In this document: in pieces, positions 61,337 to 64,000 of the stretch
Layout of the letters: every line of letters begins with the position of its first letter
Numbering within the stretch: position 1 is the first letter of the stretch
From: Balneolaceae bacterium
GTDB lineage: Bacteria; Bacteroidota; Rhodothermia; Balneolales; Balneolaceae
Length of the DNA stretch: 64,000 bases
Assembly: GCA_020832415.1 (NCBI GenBank)
Contig: JAFIES010000032.1
Coordinates: 1 to 64,000, forward strand
Direction of reading: 5' to 3'
Position numbers and translations under genes: made by a program
Notes under the pieces: model-generated
Database searches by the model: none
Seen by the model: the letters and a program-made list of their open reading frames with translations, nothing else
What the model was told of the DNA's origin: nothing

Positions 61337-61501
61337 ATATATTTGTATTGAAGCCACCAACCGTTCCGGCTATTGGTTATATTTAAAGATAAGATTGAAC
61401 GATTTTTGCTTGTTTTTATATTAATTCTGATGCTTTATTAGCCGGAGTCGAGATCTGTATAAAGAGATCAGAATGTATACATTGATTTTAAAAATAGTGA
61501 T

Positions 61502-62530
61502 ATGTCTATTAAGAAAAGAAAAAAAGATCATGTTGATTTAACGGTAAACAGTGATGTGTTTTATCGAAAAAGCGCAGGCTTTGACAGGTACGATTTTGTT
61601 CATAATGCACTGCCGGAAGTAGGTCTGAATGATGTTACCACAGAGGCAGTGTTCCTGGGTAGAAAATTTTCCTTTCCGCTTTTTATCTCATCTATGACGG
61701 GCGGCTATTCTGAGGCAGGAGCAATCAATGCACAAATTGCAGAATTTTGCGAAAGAAGAAACCTCCCGTTTGGAGTAGGCAGCCAGAGAGCAATGCTCGA
61801 AGATCCATCAGAAATCGAATCATTTGCGATCGTGCGCGAAATGGCCCCAAATGCTTTTATTGCTGCAAATATTGGCGGTGCGCAGTTAATAGGTGGCATG
61901 GCTCAGCATAAAATCAACCTGTTGGTAGATAGTATCAGGGCTGATGCCGTTATTGTACATCTCAATCCGCTGCAAGAATTGATGCAGCCCGAAGGCGATA
62001 TTAATTTCGAAGGGATTGAAACTGGCATTGAGGTACTTGCCGAATCGATCGATCTGCCACTCATCGTAAAAGAGACAGGTGCAGGTATCAGTAAAAAATG
62101 CGCTGAAAGATTACTTAGCAGGGGAGCAAAGGTAATTGATGTATCAGGAGCAGGGGGAACAAGCTGGGCGAAAGTAGAAAACCTCAGAGAGCGGCAGAAA
62201 AATCCTTTGCACCTGTTTGATGATTGGGGAATACCCACCGTGGATTGCATTACAGGAGTGAATGAGTTAAAAATGAATTACCACTTTGAAATGATTGCAT
62301 CGGGTGGGATTCGTACCTCCTTCGATATCGTGAAGTCAATTGCTTTGGGTGCTGATTTTACAGCAACGGCGCAGCCCATCATAAAGACACTTGTTGATGA
62401 CGGACCGGAAGCACTGGATACATTACTGGATCGCTGGCAAAACGAGACGGCCATTTTGCTAACTCTGTTGGGATGCAGGCATATAAAAGAGGTAACGCAG
62501 GCACATCTTATTGAACGTTCATTGATTTAA
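61502..62530 (+). CDS. fni: Type 2 isopentenyl-diphosphate delta-isomerase
   Basis: This 342-residue FMN-dependent enzyme interconverts IPP and DMAPP for isoprenoid synthesis. Motifs are KKRKKDHVDLTVNSDVFYR, FPLFISSMTGG, LPFGVGSQRAMLED, AANIGGAQL, IVHLNPLQELMQPEGDINFE (substrate and Mg site), IVKETGAGISKKCAERLL, VIDVSGAGGTSWAKVE and MIASGGIRTSFDIVKSIALG (FMN phosphate loop). The start is the ATG at 61502, giving a normal length. rtcB follows 10 bp after, so the two are probably co-transcribed. Confidence 0.96.
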   Translation: MSIKKRKKDHVDLTVNSDVFYRKSAGFDRYDFVHNALPEVGLNDVTTEAVFLGRKFSFPLFISSMTGGYSEAGAINAQIAEFCERRNLPFGVGSQRAMLEDPSEIESFAIVREMAPNAFIAANIGGAQLIGGMAQHKINLLVDSIRADAVIVHLNPLQELMQPEGDINFEGIETGIEVLAESIDLPLIVKETGAGISKKCAERLLSRGAKVIDVSGAGGTSWAKVENLRERQKNPLHLFDDWGIPTVDCITGVNELKMNYHFEMIASGGIRTSFDIVKSIALGADFTATAQPIIKTLVDDGPEALDTLLDRWQNETAILLTLLGCRHIKEVTQAHLIERSLI

Positions 62531-62540
62531 ACATATAATT

Positions 62541-63695
62541 ATGCAGAGAGTAATTAACTCGGAGCGTATACCCATTAAGCTCTGGCTGGATTCAATGGAA
62601 GATGGCGCTCTTGAACAGGCCAAAAATGTGGCAAATTTGCCATTTGCATACAAACATGTTGCGATAATGCCCGATTCTCATCAGGGTTATGGTATGCCTA
62701 TTGGCGGCGTTTTTGCCGCTGACGGATGTATTGTGCCCAATGCTGTAGGGGTGGATATCGGGTGCGGAATGTGCTCACTTCGAACCAATTTGGAGCAGGC
62801 CGAAACCACAGATCTGAAAAAGATAATGAGCACTGCCCGTAAATTGATCCCGGTTGGGTTTAATCATCATAAAGAGAGACAACCGTTGGAATGGATGCCC
62901 GGGATAAAAGGAGATCTTCCAATTACTGAACAGGAGTTTGAGAGTGCTTGCTATCAAGTGGGTACGCTTGGTGGCGGAAACCATTTTATAGAACTTCAGA
63001 AAGGGTCGGATGGGTTTATCTGGATTATGATCCATTCCGGCTCACGAAATATCGGGTTTACAGTTGCAAAACATTACAATCAAAAAGCAAAAGAGTGGAA
63101 TGAAAAGTGGTTTTCGAATTACACAAGAGATCTCGCTTTTTTCCCGGCCGGTTCTACTCTGTATGATCTCTATAAAGCAGAAATGGAGTACTGTATCGAG
63201 TTTGCTCTGGCAAACAGAAAGCTGATGATGGAGCGGATGAAAGAGAGTATTCTTGAGGTTTTTCCGGACACTCAGTTTTCTGATTTCATCAACAAACCGC
63301 ACAACTTTGCATCAGAGGAGGAGCACTTTGGCAAAAACGTAATCATCCACAGAAAAGGTGCTACACGGGCAAGGCTGGGAGAACAAGGAATGATTCCGGG
63401 CTCCCAGGGAACTCCATCATATATTGTGAGAGGTTTGGGCAGCAGAGATTCCTTTGAGTCATGCTCGCATGGAGCAGGGCGTATTATGAGCAGGAATGAG
63501 GCTAGGAGAACACTTGATCTGGAAAAAGAGAAGCAGCAACTGGAGGAATCGGGTATTGTGCACGCGATACGAAACAAATCCGATCTGGATGAGGCACCAG
63601 GATCGTATAAGGATATCCGAGAAGTAATGGAGCTTCAAAAAGATCTTGTGGCGATCGAAATAGAACTTTCACCCCTTGCAGTAATCAAGGGATGA
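62541..63695 (+). CDS. rtcB: RNA-splicing ligase RtcB
   Basis: This 384-residue GTP- and manganese-dependent ligase joins 2',3'-cyclic phosphate or 3'-phosphate ends to 5'-OH ends in RNA repair. Metal-site blocks are IMPDSHQGYGMPIGG, VGVDIGCGMCSLRTN, GTLGGGNHFIEL and WIMIHSGSRNIG. The GMP-attachment His lies in SFESCSHGAGRIMSR. It is the RtcB-like subfamily of about 380 residues, somewhat shorter than E. coli RtcB (408). No archease (rtcA/rtcR-type) gene is next to it in the window. The stop is 13 bp from the convergent transglycosylase gene. Confidence 0.95.
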   Translation: MQRVINSERIPIKLWLDSMEDGALEQAKNVANLPFAYKHVAIMPDSHQGYGMPIGGVFAADGCIVPNAVGVDIGCGMCSLRTNLEQAETTDLKKIMSTARKLIPVGFNHHKERQPLEWMPGIKGDLPITEQEFESACYQVGTLGGGNHFIELQKGSDGFIWIMIHSGSRNIGFTVAKHYNQKAKEWNEKWFSNYTRDLAFFPAGSTLYDLYKAEMEYCIEFALANRKLMMERMKESILEVFPDTQFSDFINKPHNFASEEEHFGKNVIIHRKGATRARLGEQGMIPGSQGTPSYIVRGLGSRDSFESCSHGAGRIMSRNEARRTLDLEKEKQQLEESGIVHAIRNKSDLDEAPGSYKDIREVMELQKDLVAIEIELSPLAVIKG

Positions 63696-63708
63696 AAGTG
63701 TAATAGCA

Positions 63709-64000
63709 TTAAAGCTTTGCTGCGTCCTCTGCCAGAGAAATGACGGCATCTCTGTAGAGTGAACTTGGATTATATCGAAACACTGCACCTTCAATAGTGC
63801 CTGTTATATTTTTGAAATGTGCCAGGTAGTTGGCCACAGACAAAATGTTGTTATGCATGCTGAATATATCATCACCAACCCACCATCTGTTTATCGAGTA
63901 GGGGATGAACTGCGCGAATGACATCGCTCCGGCATAACTTGATTTAAGTTCAAAAACGTCGATTCCTTTGCGCTCTGTAAACTTAACGAGCTCTTCAAGC
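63709..64000 (-). CDS. Lytic murein transglycosylase, C-terminal part (gene runs off the window)
   Basis: The last 96 codons of a minus-strand gene are visible, with the frame open to base 64000. FELKSSYAGAMSFAQFIPYS is the MltB/SLT-type catalytic-domain motif (S-x-AGAMG-x-QF-x-P), followed by VGDDIFSMHNNILSVANYLA, the usual helix after it. It cuts peptidoglycan glycan strands in the periplasm. The ATG at 63924 is internal, not a start. The signal peptide and catalytic Glu would lie outside the window. Confidence 0.7.
   Translation of the reverse strand, partial: LEELVKFTERKGIDVFELKSSYAGAMSFAQFIPYSINRWWVGDDIFSMHNNILSVANYLAHFKNITGTIEGAVFRYNPSSLYRDAVISLAEDAAKL

Noticed and set aside
1..64000. 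CRISPR arrays, tRNA or rRNA genes, prophage
   Set aside because: I saw no spaced direct repeats of CRISPR type, no tRNA T-arm plus CCA-type structure, no rRNA sequence and no phage structural genes. The tandem repeat at 9009 is coding. A covariance-model scan was not possible here.

Overview
The window looks like chromosomal DNA of a Gram-negative, aerobic heterotroph of the Bacteroidota/Balneolota (FCB) group, most likely a Balneolaceae-type bacterium. This rests on a short RpoD of the Bacteroidota kind, a beta-propeller (Reg_prop/Y_Y_Y) histidine kinase, TonB receptors with a carboxypeptidase-like N-terminal domain, several TTG/GTG starts, few Shine-Dalgarno sequences, and FadL/PorV-like outer-membrane proteins. 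The genus is not proven. Genes are dense, with many short overlaps. I see no tRNA, rRNA, CRISPR array or intact transposase.

Layout. 0-1.7 kb: 3' end of deoB, then rpoD with a terminator. 1.8-11.5 kb: a propeller histidine kinase and a NarL/LuxR response regulator, followed by two tandem copies of a cassette (Asn/Ser/Arg-rich lipoprotein plus FadL-like outer-membrane protein). The same palindrome, TCACAT-N4-ATGTGA, lies in front of the kinase gene and of each cassette, which defines a probable regulon. 11.5-17.7 kb: a MITE-like palindromic element, a tandem-domain universal stress protein, an ABC exporter pair divergent from a TesA-like esterase (the arrangement of E. coli tesA/ybbA/ybbP), an uncalled 57-residue membrane protein, and a SIMPL protein. 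17.9-24 kb: a large TonB receptor; an Smr-CHAD-Dabb gene group; and an HU gene followed by an HU-transmembrane-LysM fusion.

24.1-27.25 kb is an AT-rich accessory-looking island: a bare AraC HTH protein, a nine-cysteine membrane or secreted peptide, a beta-propeller-like lipoprotein and a small protein with two CxxGCAW repeats. It abuts the decayed remnant of an aconitase gene. 27.5-37.7 kb is a plus-strand housekeeping run (folE, cysS, yidD, an RluB-like pseudouridine synthase, a hydrolase, a TPR protein), then a minus-strand NRDE gene, a membrane SpoIIE phosphatase, a thioredoxin-like protein and a DtxR-family regulator. 38.7-46.3 kb is an iron/haem neighbourhood: a FecA-like TonB receptor divergent from protoporphyrinogen oxidase, with two TTAGA-N5-TCTAA operators between them, and a probable uroporphyrinogen-III synthase further on. 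46.3-54.4 kb holds a cupin, GDPD, alpha/beta hydrolase, mutS2, phzF-like, two convergent TauE/SafE genes and a CoA-binding protein.

54.5-60.6 kb is the other unusual region: an orphan response regulator, a protein with an anti-sigma-like N-terminus, one membrane segment and an outer TPR domain, a secreted and membrane-anchored TPR-CHAT putative protease, a small lipoprotein and an ECF-like sigma factor. I infer a transmembrane signalling system in which the CHAT protease may act on envelope proteins. The window ends with an RsmI-like methylase, type 2 IPP isomerase, rtcB and the 3' end of a lytic transglycosylase gene.
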